In this document: positions 50,401 to 63,893 of the stretch, one piece after another
Layout: each line of letters starts with the position of its first letter
Position numbering within the stretch: position 1 is the first letter of the stretch
Source of the DNA: Chamaea fasciata
Taxonomy: Eukaryota; Chordata; Aves; Passeriformes; Sylviidae
Length of the DNA: 64,000 nt
NCBI GenBank assembly: GCA_029207755.1
Contig: JARCOQ010000006.1
Coordinates: 31,516,522-31,580,521, forward strand
Direction of reading: 5' to 3'
Notes under the pieces: model-generated
What the model was told of the DNA's origin: nothing
Database searches by the model: none
What the model saw: only the letters and a program-made list of their open reading frames with translations
Position numbers and translations under genes: made by a program

Positions 50401-53097
50401 GAATATGACAGAAAACCACTGAAACAAAATAATGAATGAACTCCTGCTTGCACTTCCCTGAGTCAGAAACTAATTAGGTCAAAGAAAGTGATACTGGTGA
50501 CTGCTAGGCTCTCATTAATGGGTTTTTTGTCACCTCTGAAATTAAAAAAAAAATATATAGCAAACGTTTCTAGTTAATACGTGGTGATGAAACCAGCGAA
50601 GAACCTGAACAATCCTGCAGGTGCAACTTTGAGTGCAAATGTGCTGTAAATAGTTACACTGTGCAGCTCCACCCAGGATTCCCAGCTCCTGTTTCATTTG
50701 CATCAGTGAGAATCCCATATATAACGTATTAAGATATATGCCTTTTGATGTTTAGATTTTGTTTCCTCAGGGGTCACAAAGGAGCAAAGTTTTGTGGTAA
50801 CAGATTGTTTTATACCACAAAAAATTAGAAAGCATTCTTACTAAAATAGCTTTAATGCCTGTAACAAGTATCCCATACCAATTTTTTGAGTTACCTTTGT
50901 ATTATGATGTCACATCTAATTACAAATCAGGAGCACAGAGGGTTCCACTATATCAGAATGGCATTACATCACAAGTGACACGAGGGCAGGGAGGCAGGGA
51001 AGTGTTGACTGACAACACGAAATGTGTTGCTATCCTCAGTACAGACACTCATATCTCAACAATTCATGTTTCTTGCTGCCAACACAAATAAAAATCTTGG
51101 AAGCCATTATTTCATCACCCACATAAACAAATAGCAAAGTAATCCTCCTACATTTTCCATCCATCAGATAAATCAGTAAACCACTTTAAAAACATCCCAA
51201 GAATAATGTAATTATTTATTTCTGCCAGTGAAGAACTGCCAGAGAGTTACAGGCAGTGGCTCTTGATATTTCCCTCCAAAAGGAGGGGTTTCACTTCTCT
51301 CTCACAAGCCAGTGTTTCCCTTTGCAAGAGAGGGCAGAGTATTCACCTGTGTCCACTTTGGGGGCTGAGCTCTAGCTCCAAGTGACTGGAGGAATAATTT
51401 GCTATTTAAGTATCTTAAAGGAACTGGTCCTTTAAGATTGTTTAGGCCATCTTACATTAATACAAAATGAAGTAATTTTATCTCAAGACTTTCTACAAGT
51501 GCCACTTAAGGACCAAAGAAATAAACTGCTCTATTAAAATAATCAAGCCTCCAGTCATTTGCACTGAGATTCTTTCTCTCACCCCTGAGTTAAGCATACA
51601 AGTGAAACCAGCACTGCAGAGGGGGAACACTCAGGAGCCTGAACATGTCGTTCTAAGTGGGTCATCGCACTGCTTCTGTCGCTGTGATTTGCTAGATAAA
51701 CCCCAAGCATGCAATGACCCAACTCACGATTCCCTGGGTTAGTGCTCTGACCTGTAATGTGAAACATGTACAAATACCAGCTGGTTTAATACCCGCCAGA
51801 GGCTTTTCTTACACTACCACAGATTCATCTGTTATAGATAGGGGGGGTTTTCACATGTAACTGGAAGTATTTGAACAGGTGAGAATGAGCCCTTCCCTCC
51901 TTACACCATAAAAGAGGACAAATGAATGTGCCCAGTACGTCTGGGGTAGTAGAGAGCAATATTTATATGCCATGGAAGAGTTTGAGGACCTATTTATAGA
52001 TCCATTGCAACTGCTCCTGCAGCCAACTCTGAGGTACAAGACAAAAAACAGCACACAAGACAATCTAAAGCAGAAAGTATGAAAGTCATATGCCATCAAA
52101 ACCACAGGGAAACACCCAGGACACACAAAAAAACCCTTTGCTAGCTACCAGTCCATGGTCACATTCTGAAACACACATATTGCTACACAGGGGTGCAAAA
52201 TTTTGTACCTACTATTTCAGTCAAAAGGAGTTTTAAAGAAGAGTGGGCAGAGAAAGAAATTGGCCCAAACCTACATCAGCATCAGATAATAATTTTGGAC
52301 CATCATAGCTTTAATTACAAAACATCTGCAGTTTAAGCTGTTACAGAAAATTGACTTTTCAGTTGCACACAGCAGTGACAAGTTCTGTGCACAGGATCCT
52401 GAAATTACTGCTAACTATCCAAACTTTTTCCATTCTTGGCAACATACACTTCCCTTGTTTATCTATGTCATTGCAGGGTTACAAACAGTGCAGGCTTTGA
52501 GACAGGAATCCTCAAGGCAGAAAACCTGCAACTTATTTGTACAGCATTCATGCTAACATGTCCTTGGTCCTCTAAGGTCTTAACCATTACTTTAATGCAG
52601 TGGGGGGGAGCACTACTAAATTAAAATAAATTGTGTCACTTATACATTCACAGGTACATCCAGTACCTCAGATACAGCAACAGCAGATGCTTCAACCTCC
52701 TCCTCCAAAAAACCAAAACAAAAAACCCAAACCAAAAAAACCCTAATACACAACAAAACACACCAAAATCAGAGAGGTGGGGTGGCTACTAGTGAAGAAA
52801 GAGTAGGGTATTTGGAACATCAGAGGCAGATAAAACCAGGGAGAGCTGTTTCAGGCCCTAGAAACAGGATACCTGGCCATGTTGTAGAGCCAGCCTTATG
52901 AGTCTTCTTCCTTCACCACACACATCCTGTGCTTCCATGAATGATAGTTCCACAGAAAAGCCTTAGAAAGGAAACTACTACAGTCAGACCAGACTAAAAA
53001 GAGAGAAGAGTAAGATCGACAGGGGAAGGTAAAAACAGCTACAGCAAGCCAAAAGAAATCCTTCAGCCTCTATGGGCCTGCCCACCCTGAAGGGTGT

Positions 53098-53151
53098 GGT
53101 TTTAAGACCAGCTGGAAATTTGACTGTCCTGGTTTTAAGCCCAGCTGGAAA
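53098..53151. repeat. paired 21-bp direct repeat, each with a CAGCTG E-box
   Basis: Copies ggttttaagaccagctggaa(a) at 53098-53118 and 53131-53151 differ at one base and are spaced 33 bp start to start. Each carries the E-box CAGCTG, the type bound by myogenic bHLH factors. Function is a guess. Confidence 0.7.
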
Positions 53152-54913
53152 GTAAGCACTTGCTCAACCCTCTCTCTACCAGTGACCTACCCTACTTTTC
53201 CCTCTTGTTCCACCACTCCTCCTCTTCCTGTCAACTCCAGAGGCAAAAGTACTATTGAGGGAAAGGCAGACATCCATGGATTATGAAACATTTTACTACT
53301 GAAAATTACTGCAATTCTCTTTTGTTCCATTCAAGCTCTCATACTCTGGCTCTTGCCTTATCCACAGGTCTACCAAAAGACCTCAGCATCTTGACATCAT
53401 TGCTGAAATCCAGAATTTCCAAAGATGAGAAGGTCTCCTGCATCAGGCCATAAAACTTAGGTTAGTTAACAGCTCCCACAGCTCATGGACTGGAGGTAGT
53501 TAAAAGATCCTGACTTTAAACATTCTGGCATTCCCTCACAGGAGAGAACTATCACAAGTTACTTTTAAGCTCTGAGAGGTGCTGAACAAGAAATTGCTGA
53601 AATGCAATGGACAGGCAAGAGGGGGTAAGAAATCAGCCTTAGGGACACCTTTTTTTGCATTTCTGAAAAGTTTTTTAGTTTTCAGTGGTTTTGGTGTTCG
53701 GTTTGTTGGGTGGGGTTTTTTTAGCTGGAGGGAGTCAGTGGTAAGGACTGCAAGCAGAACCATCTCCAGGTCTTTGTTTCCAGAGAGATTTTTGTCAGGA
53801 GAATTTACTTGCATATCAAAGCACTACCTGTAAATACCATGATTTACTTCACTTTGTAGAATGAGGATTACTCTTTGAAAAGCCAGGGAGGAATTACACC
53901 CAGATTCTGGCCTGGATTTCCACAGTTACCAGCAAACTTGAAAAACAAAAATTTCCAGCTGTGGTATGAACTATATTAACTCCCCACATCCTGGAGTACA
54001 GCAATAATGAATATATGAATACCAGTTTTAAGACTCTTTAATATCTGAGGGTTTTCACATCCACCATTTCATATCAGTTATTACATGTTGATAAAATGTG
54101 ATGTTTGTCCTGCTTAAGTTTCTGCTGTTTTTATCCATGCTGCAGTTCATCATTTTTCACAATACATCCAGTTTTTGCAAATGTTTTCTCAATTCTGTGC
54201 GCTTATCCCTACATTCACTGAACAGAATCACAAGAAGTCCAGTCAGGGCAAATTGTGAAATACATAATTAATTACTTTCATTTGGTGTTTTCTTTTGCTG
54301 ATAAGAAGCTAATTCATAGACATGAGCAAGCTGCCAGTGTCCTTTAGACAGGCAGAAAGAGATTAATCAAGATAGTAATGGGGAAAATATTTACAGTATC
54401 TAGCTACATTTAAGCAATTCTGCTTGAGTAACTGGAGTGTGCGTCAAGACCCAAGGATCCAGCTTTGTGGCTAGCTATATTCTGAAGCTGCTAATCTCTG
54501 GCTCAGGGCCCACCTTATACTTAAAACAGAATACAATATTTGTCTTTCAGCTGTTGCCGTTTGTCATAGCCCAATAAACATGGCTAACTCTTCCATAGCA
54601 ACTGCTGTTAAAATGCTAACGCCAAGCCACAAAGTGAAAGACAAATAGATGCTGAATACAGTACTTTATGGAACATAAGATAACAATTGTATATTAAAAG
54701 ATGTTCTGATGCCTGTTTCTGAGAGAAAAATACTCAGAAGTTTTGGCACTTGAACTACAAGTGACTATGACCTAACATGTGATCTCACATGTGATCTCAT
54801 CATTTGTTTGTGTATGGAGTCTTATCTCTTGGGAGACCACAAAATAGGTCAAGGTATTGATCTAGAGGTTTGACACAAGCTTTGAAGAAACACTTGACTG
54901 CACTGTAGTCCAG

Positions 54914-54918
54914 AAAAA

Positions 54919-54950
<32 letters not shown>

Positions 54951-54957
54951 AAAAAAA
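54914..54957 (+). repeat. A24-G-A19 tract
   Basis: Near-pure adenine run of 44 nt with one G. No retroposon body is recognised upstream. Confidence 0.9.
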
Positions 54958-57062
54958 GCATATATTTTTTCAGGCTTAAGGGAGAACAAATTTTTGTTTT
55001 CCTTTCTTCCTAAACTTTCCAGATAGAGGTCCTGGGTCAGTAGACTGAAGAACTGTAAATACCTGTTACCAAGAATGTCCTTCTCTCACAGACACAAATG
55101 CACACAAGCTCACAGACAGGGGTTGACAGAAAAACCTGTCAAGTACAGCAATACAGACTGAGTCACCATGGACCATGGTTCAAATCCTTATGTTCTCTTG
55201 TTGCCTATATGCCTCCAAAAAACCTGTAGCCAGCCCCAGGGAAACACCGGACACTCTCAATGATAGCTGAAGTACAGTTGCATTTAAGCACTTTGCTCTT
55301 CTATATTTGAAGAGCCCTATGCAAAAGCAGTATTTTACAGCCAAGGATAAAGTTGTGGTTAAAAAGAAATGCTTAAAATGAAAACTAGGAGAAACTTCAG
55401 AAGAAGATCCAAACAGGATGAGCAACTTTGGCTTCCACTTTATTTCTGTCTTTCCTAAAGGTATTTTGTAGATACTCAAAGCATTCACAGACTTTTATCT
55501 GTTATGTACAATGTAAGAAATTCCCAATAAGTCAAAGGATAATAATTTAAAAATTATAGATGGAAAAAAATTTAAAATCTTAGGCAGGAATAAAGTACAA
55601 ATCACAACCCACAGGGATAAGAATTTTCTTTTTAACCAAAAAATCACTGTTCTTTTCTTCATACTTCAGATCTTTTCCCAGATATAACTTTCACTGACAA
55701 AAATATACTAGAAGAAAGGAGAAAACATACATACACACAAGTGTTTCCATGCAGAGCGACATACATTATAGACAGGATCTTCATTGACAGTTTTACCACT
55801 CCAAGAACAAGCTCCCTCTTGTCATCTAATAATTTTTAGACAAAATGCTATTTAAAAAGCACTGCTACTGCCTCCTGCCTGATGTGTTCCTCTAGTCACA
55901 CAAGATATACTAGGGATCTATTCTTAGTCTTGAGTTTTGCAAAATTCTCTGAAATTTTTGTTACATCTAGTGCTACTGCATAGAACCAGTTCCTTCCCTA
56001 GTAGCAGCATATGTAATCTCAATACATTCACTTACCTATAACCTTTTATCTTGATTAGTTAAGGAGCAGAAAGAGGTTAATTATAACTAACATAGAAGAG
56101 ACATGCCACAACACTTTGTGCCAGTTTTAGTCTATGAATAATGTGGATAGAGTAATTCCTATCCCATGAATGAGACTTGAATAGCAATTACAAAATACAT
56201 GTCTGAAAAGAAAGGATGCAATGTCTAAGCAAGATGTTCACAGGAGGAGCTGACTGGGCCATGTCTGAAACACAGCTGGCTAACAGCTTCTAAATATCTA
56301 AAATTACTGCTATCTTCAAAATTACAATTTAATATACCCCTTTGGAAGGCCTCATGTTACCTCCATCACTTCCACTGCCCGTTTCCCTGGTCCTAATCAC
56401 CTTATTTCCTCCAGCCTCTTCTTTTTTGGGCCCTGCCAATACTTGACTTGCATCATGCAACGAAGTACAAGAAAAGATGTATGGTCAGCTACCAATGGCA
56501 TACTAATAGCATCCACACATGTATTTTGGCCTACACAGACACAATCAATAATAATCTAGTGGTAAGTGTTCACCTTTTACACCTAAGGTTTGGAAAGAGC
56601 AACAGATAAGCGTCTTGATGCCACTTGATCTCTTCACTATCCCTTTAGTAAATATAAGTTTTTCTCTTGAAAAGACACAGTTAAAGTTTCCACATAGCAA
56701 TAAAAGATTACATAGCTAAACGCATAAAATCACACATGAAATCAAGAAATGGGACTAATTCTTGTAGAAATAAAAAATGAGACTTTGCCTTTAATAGAGG
56801 CAGTGCTGAGTGTCTGAAGAGGTATGTTACCATTCCTGCAGGTACGTGTCATTGCACACGTAATGAAGTGTTTGGACTGTTTCCTGAATGTTGCTCTATA
56901 ATTTGCCTCATGAAAGAGGTTCTATAAATCGAACAACTGCTATGCATTATTTTTTCAGGTAATGTCCAATGGCAAACACATCAGAGAGTTGTGTAACAGC
57001 CAGCTTATGTTGTTCAAAAAATTATGTAACTGCCAGCATGTTAATTTACGAAGCATACTGGA

Positions 57063-57200
57063 CTTATCTGCTGGCACAGAGCCTTGCTAACTTCATTCCA
57101 ACTTCAGTCCTTTGAAATGAGCTTATCTCATTTCTAATGCCAAAATGGGCTTTAACTTTAAACAAAAAAGGCATCAGCTTGCCAAATTTGGACATGACGT
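57063..57200. promoter_or_regulatory. candidate muscle/cardiac enhancer motif cluster
   Basis: Within 138 bp there are two CTTATCT (GATA-factor AGATAAG) sites at 57063-57069 and 57122-57128, a TEAD-type CATTCCA at 57094-57100, a full CArG box CCAAATTTGG (SRF) at 57182-57191 and a TGACGT half-CRE at 57195-57200. The cluster is about 4.9 kb upstream of the PDLIM3 TATA box. The motif set fits cardiac or smooth-muscle control of PDLIM3 or SORBS2; this is inference from motifs alone. Confidence 0.35.
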
Positions 57201-60142
57201 TTGACTGCTGCTATTAAAGGGAGCAGAACCACTGAGGAGTGAATGAGCTGAAAAGAAAAACAACTTCTTCCTCAGTCAGCTTTAAGATTCTCCATCAGAA
57301 CTTCTACAGGCTGTTGGAACTGAAGGGCAAACTCTTTTCCATACACAACAGGAAAATTCAGCCTCTCCAAAAACATTCAACTCCCATAAAGTTAATTGCG
57401 AAATTTGAGAAATGCAGCAATTAAGCACAAAATTTGAGAAATGCTTTGCAACTTTTTTGCCAGGAGCCATAATTATAATACGGAGTGACATTAACACCAG
57501 GCTCACAATGAAATAAAAGACAACAAGTTTCTTTCCTAGTCATAACCATATCTAACCCCCTGCAAAATAGGCAAAATTGAAATAATATGACAGAAGCAAC
57601 ACTTAAGAAAACCAGTGCAATAATTAGAATCTTAGCAACACAGATTGAAAGTTAATGCATGCAGAGGTCAGTCTGCAAAGAGAGCTGCACACAGAATATA
57701 GACATGAGTTTTCAAAATTAAGGTAAGCAGTACTTCAATACCTTAATGTAACATAAACATCTCATTCCATTCAATAAACTCTTTAGATGTTTTTTAAACA
57801 CTTATTATTTTATAAATGTCCCCAACTCCTTCTTTACATTTCTCAAAAATTAAAAAGAAAACAAGGGAATAAAAATCAGTGCACCAATATCAGTTAGGAT
57901 GAAAACGAAGCACATATGTAATTAAACAATTTTGAAAATAAAATATTTTAAGTTCTATTTTCAATTTGCTTCCAATTTTATGAAACATACTATTTCACTA
58001 AAAAAAATTACTTTCCACTTATTGGCTTGTTAATTTAGGAAAGATCCTTAACATGGGCTTTAAAAGACTCTAAGACACCTACTCCTCACTTGGTAAGTAG
58101 GAAGCTTCTTGAAAAAAATTGAGGTTTAAGTCTTCAGTTTCTGCAGTATTCATGGAACAAATTTACCACCTTTGAAAGTTAAATAATATTGGGGGGGGGA
58201 AGACAAGACATTCCTGGCTTCCCAAATCTACATTTAAAAATTTAAGAAAATGCTTATTATTTTCAGTTTGCTACTCAGAATCTAAATAGCAGAGAAAAGT
58301 ACCATAGTTATGTAAAAATTATAACCAAAAGTTTAAAATGAGAAATCAGTTGACCTAAATCACTGCTTCAAAGCATCTACAAAGCTAGGGCAGGTAGGGA
58401 GGAGTTGTGGGAATGTCCTTCTCCACCTCACATGTATTTGCAGACTAGGAATTTCTAATGCCTGGGAGAGGGGTAAAGTACAAGAGCTCCACTCCTCCCT
58501 TTGCCAGATGCATGAGAAGAACAACAGAGGTGCTTGTCATACCACCCAGGAAAAGGAAGAGGATTTCTCCCTTGCTAGGGAAAACCAAGGGTACTGCTAA
58601 TTTGTCAGACATTGACTAATCAAAAGCTAACAAGAAAAGTTCACCAGGATCCAAATTATTAATCATTCCCGTTCCCTAAAAACGGAATTAAGAAAAACTA
58701 CTTATTGCTTTGGGAACTCTTTTAAAATAAGCAGTATTTATTATAAAAAGATTTCCCATATACCCATGAGTTTTGAAATAGAAAACAGACTGTGCAGTTT
58801 GGAACACTCTGATCTTTCACCTCTGAATAGCCAGTTTCAGTACACACTGTTCCACATGTGCAAGTGATTTTCAAGGCTTCATTTAGCATCCTAGACTGTT
58901 ACTGTCTAAACTTCACAGTGAAGTCCAATATAGTTTATTATGATACAGACTAAGCTCTGAAGTAAGACAGAAGGTTTATGACTTAAAATGTGGACCCTGA
59001 AGTGTTTGGGGGTTTTTTGTTTGTTTTTGACTGTACCAGGGTTTATTCTGGTTTTGGAGCCTGAAACAGAGCACTCCATGAGTTTACAGAAGGAAGAATT
59101 GGTTTTAAACATTTGCTCCTTAAAACTTTTTCTTCAACTCTCAGTCTGCCAAGTTGCCAGGAAAACAATATTTTCTTCCATTTAGGCAGGGACGTACCGG
59201 GAAAAAAAAAAACAAAATGATGTCCAAAACCATTCTGATGTCAGGTAAGAAGCTTGCCTTTTGCTAGCAACATGGAAAACAGTGCCATGCCATAGCCACA
59301 GGAGTTTGATTGTCCAAAGCTAGAGAGGTGTGCAATGATGGATTTGTGTACCATGCTACCATTCCAACGCTTAATTTGTGGCCCCAGCTCCCAAATCTCA
59401 AAAAGTTGAGTGACACAAAAGAATTTGACACAGCTTCCCCCACCTTCAATTTCTGGGGGAGGAGACAGGTGGAAAACGGTGGTCGTACTCTTTCAGATTG
59501 CATTGGATAGAAAAATAACATTTGGCACAAAAATTAAATGAAACATCAACATGGAAATCAAAAGGCTGCTTCAAACATTTGGGTAGTCATACTATAAATT
59601 GAAAGTACATTATTATTGTGAGGAGGCTAGCTTATACATAAATTCATAGCACAGCCATTAAATACAGAGGATGTATATTTGCAGGTAAAAAAAAGTTGTA
59701 ACACCAATGATCCTTTAGTACAAAACAAGAAATTCTATTAAAATACTTGTTTTCTTATATGGAATCTTAAATGACACAAGGAAAAAAAAAAAAGAGGAAA
59801 TGGCACACTTTCATATTTACAAAAATCTATTTTCAAAGTTACAATTATTATGAAAGAAAATACGATGCCCTAAAACCAGACAAAAAAATGTTTGTACTTT
59901 ACTGAAAGGAATATACCTTTGTCAATTGGATAAAATGCTCTGCCTTCAATCCAGCTCAGCTGGTGATTTTGGTCTGGTATGTAAAAACAGAAGTGCTCCA
60001 GGTAGATAAACCAAGAAAATGTACACATACTGTGTAAATAGGTGAAGGACTTTCTTAAAAGCAGTCACTGAAAAGGAACCATAAAACAGCCTTAAGTGAC
60101 AAGCATCAAATCAGTAATGCCTTCCAAAGCTTTTATTTTTCT

Positions 60143-60169
60143 TTCCCCTCTCTATTACAGAGAGGGGAA
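60143..60169. repeat. inverted repeat, 11-bp arms, 5-nt loop
   Basis: The arm ttcccctctct (60143-60153) pairs exactly with agagaggggaa (60159-60169) around attac. Confidence 0.85.
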
Positions 60170-61972
60170 GAAGAAGGTAAAAAACTGATTCTGGGAAACA
60201 TCAATAAAACTGGATCTAGCAATTGCTTTCCAGAGCAACAGCACCTTGGAGAGCAAGTCACCCTTCCAGTAAAACCGGCAGAAAAAAAAAAATTATTCTT
60301 TGAGCAAGACCTCATATATGAGCAAGCTTCATATATGCATATGATTTCCACTGAAACTGAGAGCAATCATTTGCCTAGCAAAAGGTTAAACCTACCCTGC
60401 CCTTACACGTATCTAGCAAGATTGGAAGGGACATAAAAGCAAATTTCATTATAATATAGAAACATGAACAAACTTTACAGAATCTTAAGCAATCCCAGAT
60501 CTGGATTTCTTAAAAAAAAACAAACAACAACCAAATGAAAACCCCACACCCAAAACATAAACCTGCACATTAAGATATAAATCAGCAACTTAAGAATGGG
60601 AATTTGGAAGGAATCTCTCCAGTGAACAAGTTGTTATACAAGCATATTTTTTAACACCAGAAACTCAGAGCCTGATTATACTGTTTGACCTGACACTGAA
60701 ATTTTTATGTTTCAAAATCATTTCCTACTGAAGTGCATTGCAGGCTTTGCAACCTCAGTATTTAAGATTTCCAGTGTTCAAAGAAGAAGAAAATGCAAAT
60801 TACACAGGAGAGAACTCTTTAAATGAATACATCTAATATGGTATTCATTTCCAGCTACAAATCAAAACACACTACAGGATTCACTAGGAGGAGTGAAAAA
60901 AAAAAAGTACCAAATATGCAAGGTGTTTTCAGTCAAAACAGATACTTGATGATCTTGAACACACACAGTGTACTCTGTCAGAATGAACTATATAGTGGCA
61001 ATATTTTGAAGGCATATACTGAACCAATCTCAAAACGTTAGGGCACACCAGAGTATATACACCACTCAAAAGGAACGGGAGGATTTTTTTCCTCAACTTC
61101 AAAATACACAAAAATATTTGAGATACCAAGACTGATACACCACTGACCTAAACAGCTGCCTTATTTCTTTAAATGTGCCTCTCTTCCTTCACATTCCTAA
61201 TGTAAGCTGTGCCCCCACCAGCTGACTGTCACCCTGCAAGCTCTTTGTGATACAGATACTCTTTCTGACGGTTTACTTTCAAAGAGTCACTACTATGTGT
61301 TTCATTCTGATCAGGATGTGAATTATACTTTAATAATAGAGGGTATTTTTGAAATATTCTTGACAAGAACACAGTCACAAAAACCTCTGATGAACACTAC
61401 CCTAGCAAGCCACAAGTAAAGGACAACTACCTTTCAAAAGCTAAGATTTCTACAAAGGAAAAAAGACATCATCACCTAATACCGCATTTCTCTTCCACAG
61501 TATGAGAAATATGTATGACATCAGTCCAGATTTTTCAAGGCATTAGGACTGGTGCATGCCACGGTCTCAAGTGACTATCTAAAAAATGCAGCTGAAGGGC
61601 TAGAAGGACTTCTTAATGCAATAAACTATTACATTACAAATAAGACAAGATGTGAAACAAGACCTTGAGAGGAAAATCTCCTTCTTAGTATTTCTGTTTA
61701 CATGAACCAGAGTCATGTACAAAGTCAAAGCACAGCATTTCGTAGCTGAATCCAACACCAGCAACATAAACAGCGTGATATCAAGTGAGCTACAAGGTTG
61801 CTTTAAGAAACCAGAAGGACGCTGCATCCTAAAGCTTACTGATTGTCAGGCTGAGAGGGACACTAAAGCAGCAGATAAAGTTGATGAATTTGTTGTAAAC
61901 TTTCCAGCATTCAAGCTTTATTTGTCTGAGTTTGATACTCCCCTCTGTGGGTGGAGAAGCCGAGGGACTGGC

Positions 61973-61980
61973 TGACGTCA
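61973..61980. promoter_or_regulatory. CRE (TGACGTCA) upstream of PDLIM3
   Basis: A full palindromic cAMP-response element 64 bp before the TATA box, a usual proximal-promoter position for CREB/ATF sites. Binding is not shown. Confidence 0.6.
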
Positions 61981-62017
61981 CCCAAAGAGTAGGGATAAAG
62001 TGCAGTGCCCACAGCGT

Positions 62018-62024
62018 TGGAATG
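62018..62024 (-). promoter_or_regulatory. TEAD/M-CAT-like motif upstream of PDLIM3
   Basis: TGGAATG on the + strand is CATTCCA on the other, the TEAD-type M-CAT core common in muscle promoters. It sits 20 bp before the TATA box. Confidence 0.4.
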
Positions 62025-62043
62025 AGTAAAACTTCTTAGGAGG

Positions 62044-62050
62044 TATAAAA
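62044..62050 (+). promoter_or_regulatory. PDLIM3: PDLIM3 TATA box
   Basis: TATAAAA lies 121 bp before the PDLIM3 start codon, in a local GC-richer stretch. Transcription would be expected to begin at about 62072-62080, giving a 5' UTR near 95 nt. A strong TATA box fits a tissue-restricted (muscle) gene. The start site is inferred. Confidence 0.7.
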
Positions 62051-62170
62051 GGTCGGCTGCCCGGTCTGGCAGGTGCTCTGCTGACAGCAACCTTCCTCCT
62101 GTAGCTCAACTCCCACAAGGAAAAAAGACCCAAGGAAAAAAGAACAGTAACCAAGGAAAAACTGTCCACA

Positions 62171-62263
62171 ATGCCACAAAATGTTATTCTCCAAGGACCG
62201 TCACCCTGGGGATTCAGGCTCTCAGGAGGAATAGATTTTAACCAACCCTTAATCATAACCAGG
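62171..62263 (+). CDS. PDLIM3: PDLIM3 (ALP) first coding exon
   Basis: PDLIM3, the alpha-actinin-associated LIM protein, has an N-terminal PDZ domain and a C-terminal LIM domain and binds alpha-actinin-2 at Z-discs. This exon has 31 codons: [20 protein letters not shown], then [11 protein letters not shown], ending in phase 0 at donor gtatgt (from 62264). PWGFRLSGG is the carboxylate-binding loop of PDLIM-type PDZ domains. The sequence differs from the human start, as I recall it, at only a few positions. The ATG is the first in the predicted 5' UTR context, is preceded by ACA, and matches the family start. The rest of the gene lies beyond the window. Confidence 0.95.
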
Positions 62264-63849
62264 GTATGTATTCTTTCTGTTTTCTTTCTATTTATTCCAT
62301 TTAATAGTTACTGTAGATTTTTGACTTTTCTGGAGTTCAGAGATGCAGATAAAGCTGTGAGCAGATTAAAAAGTAGCTGCTAGTTCTGAGGAGAGCCAGC
62401 TAAATACTAAGTTTTTACAAGTTTTCTGTGACATGTTTCTGTGATTGGTCTAAGAGAATTTAACTGCACTTGTACTTACATCTCAAAATTAAATTCAAGT
62501 GCCTTGGCAGCAGAAAAAAAATCTGGCATGATTTCCCAGGCTTTCAAAATTACATTTAAACCTACTAAAAGCAACACCTCATTTTTATGCTTTCCACAAC
62601 TAGCCTCTCTGATCACTGGGGGAGAAGACTGCTTGGCAGCAGCTCCTCATGCCTGGGAGTCTGTGCTTTGCAGATTAATCTCACTCTTATTTAATTAAAC
62701 CAAGGTCTGTTTCTTGCCAGCAAAGGCAACAATATTTATTTTTACATATCTAAAGCTTTCACCTTTATAAATGCTAAATGAGTGAGTTATTAGAAAGTTA
62801 TCCAATCCTGCATATGAGAGTTATTTTGTGGATTTTGCCATATTTAGAAACTAAAAATTTATCTTACCCTCCCTTCCCCAATAAATGGCAAGAATTTGAG
62901 CTTTCCTTCTTTTTCATGAATTTTGAGCTACTAGTTTCAATTTTAAAAACCAGCTACTCAACCAATGTAGCATATGGCACACTGTCAGCTGCCCTGCATC
63001 TACAGATGTGGATCTGCTCAGAAGATGGGATTCATATTTTGAGAATTTCTATATTTTGAAAATTGCTCAATGCACATCATCAGGCTAGAATTCATTCTCC
63101 TTATATTTCTGCTGCTTTTCAGGACCTTAGACATCAATCAAATATGTGTTCCATGTTCAAATATTGTGTTCCTCCAAATTGCTATGACTTTTTTTGTCTT
63201 TTCTTTTCTTTTTAAAAAAGCCCTGCACTATGACTCACTATATACACTATGCCTGGTATTGAGTAAACGTCAAGAGCCTTGAATGATAGATAACACTAGT
63301 GATGTCTTGCAGCAAATATGCTTCCAAACAACAATCAACAGAAAGTTTAAGGACCATCTTTTCACATATTACTTAGTAAAAATTAACTCAGTCATTCATT
63401 CCAGATTTATAAATGCATTAAAAAATTAAGTATTTTAAATAGAAGTAAATCAAAATGCTATTATTTGACTGAATATAGTTACATAACAAATACTCATAGA
63501 ATATAGCAAAGCCTTTGGAGAAAAAGGAGACAGAAACACTGAATTTAAAAAAAAAAAAAAATCCCTGGATGTTTTGGGGCTTTCATTGCCTTTTATGGGC
63601 CTCCAAAAGAAAAATAGTTTCCATTATCTCTAATGAAAAATATTTTAGTGGTGTCTGGTTTGTATTTTCTTTGTGTTTAGATTAAGTGCAATGAAGTTTT
63701 AAAACTGCAATAACAAAGGATGTTACTATAAATATAACTTTCTAAAGAATAAATTACTTTGCAGTTGACTCATACCTATCAAATGCCTCACAAGCCATTG
63801 GTTTCTGGCATATTACAGAAATGCCCAAAATCCCATTTCAAGTAATATA

Positions 63850-63893
<44 letters not shown>

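Larger units (their letters stand above)
47481..62043. other. SORBS2-PDLIM3 intergenic region, 14.6 kb
   Basis: No gene on either strand is supported; open frames are short and unlike known proteins. It contains a paired 21-bp repeat with E-boxes (53098-53151), an A tract (54914-54957), a group of GATA, TEAD and CArG motifs (57063-57200), a nine-G run (58191-58199) and an 11-bp hairpin (60143-60169). The end of the SORBS2 transcript, and so the left border, is approximate. Confidence 0.65.

Noticed and set aside
52651..52746. Gln/Pro/Lys-rich frame (VHPVPQIQQQQMLQPPPP) after a CAG in the intergenic region
   Set aside because: Short, runs into an A-rich simple stretch, and has no partner exons nearby.
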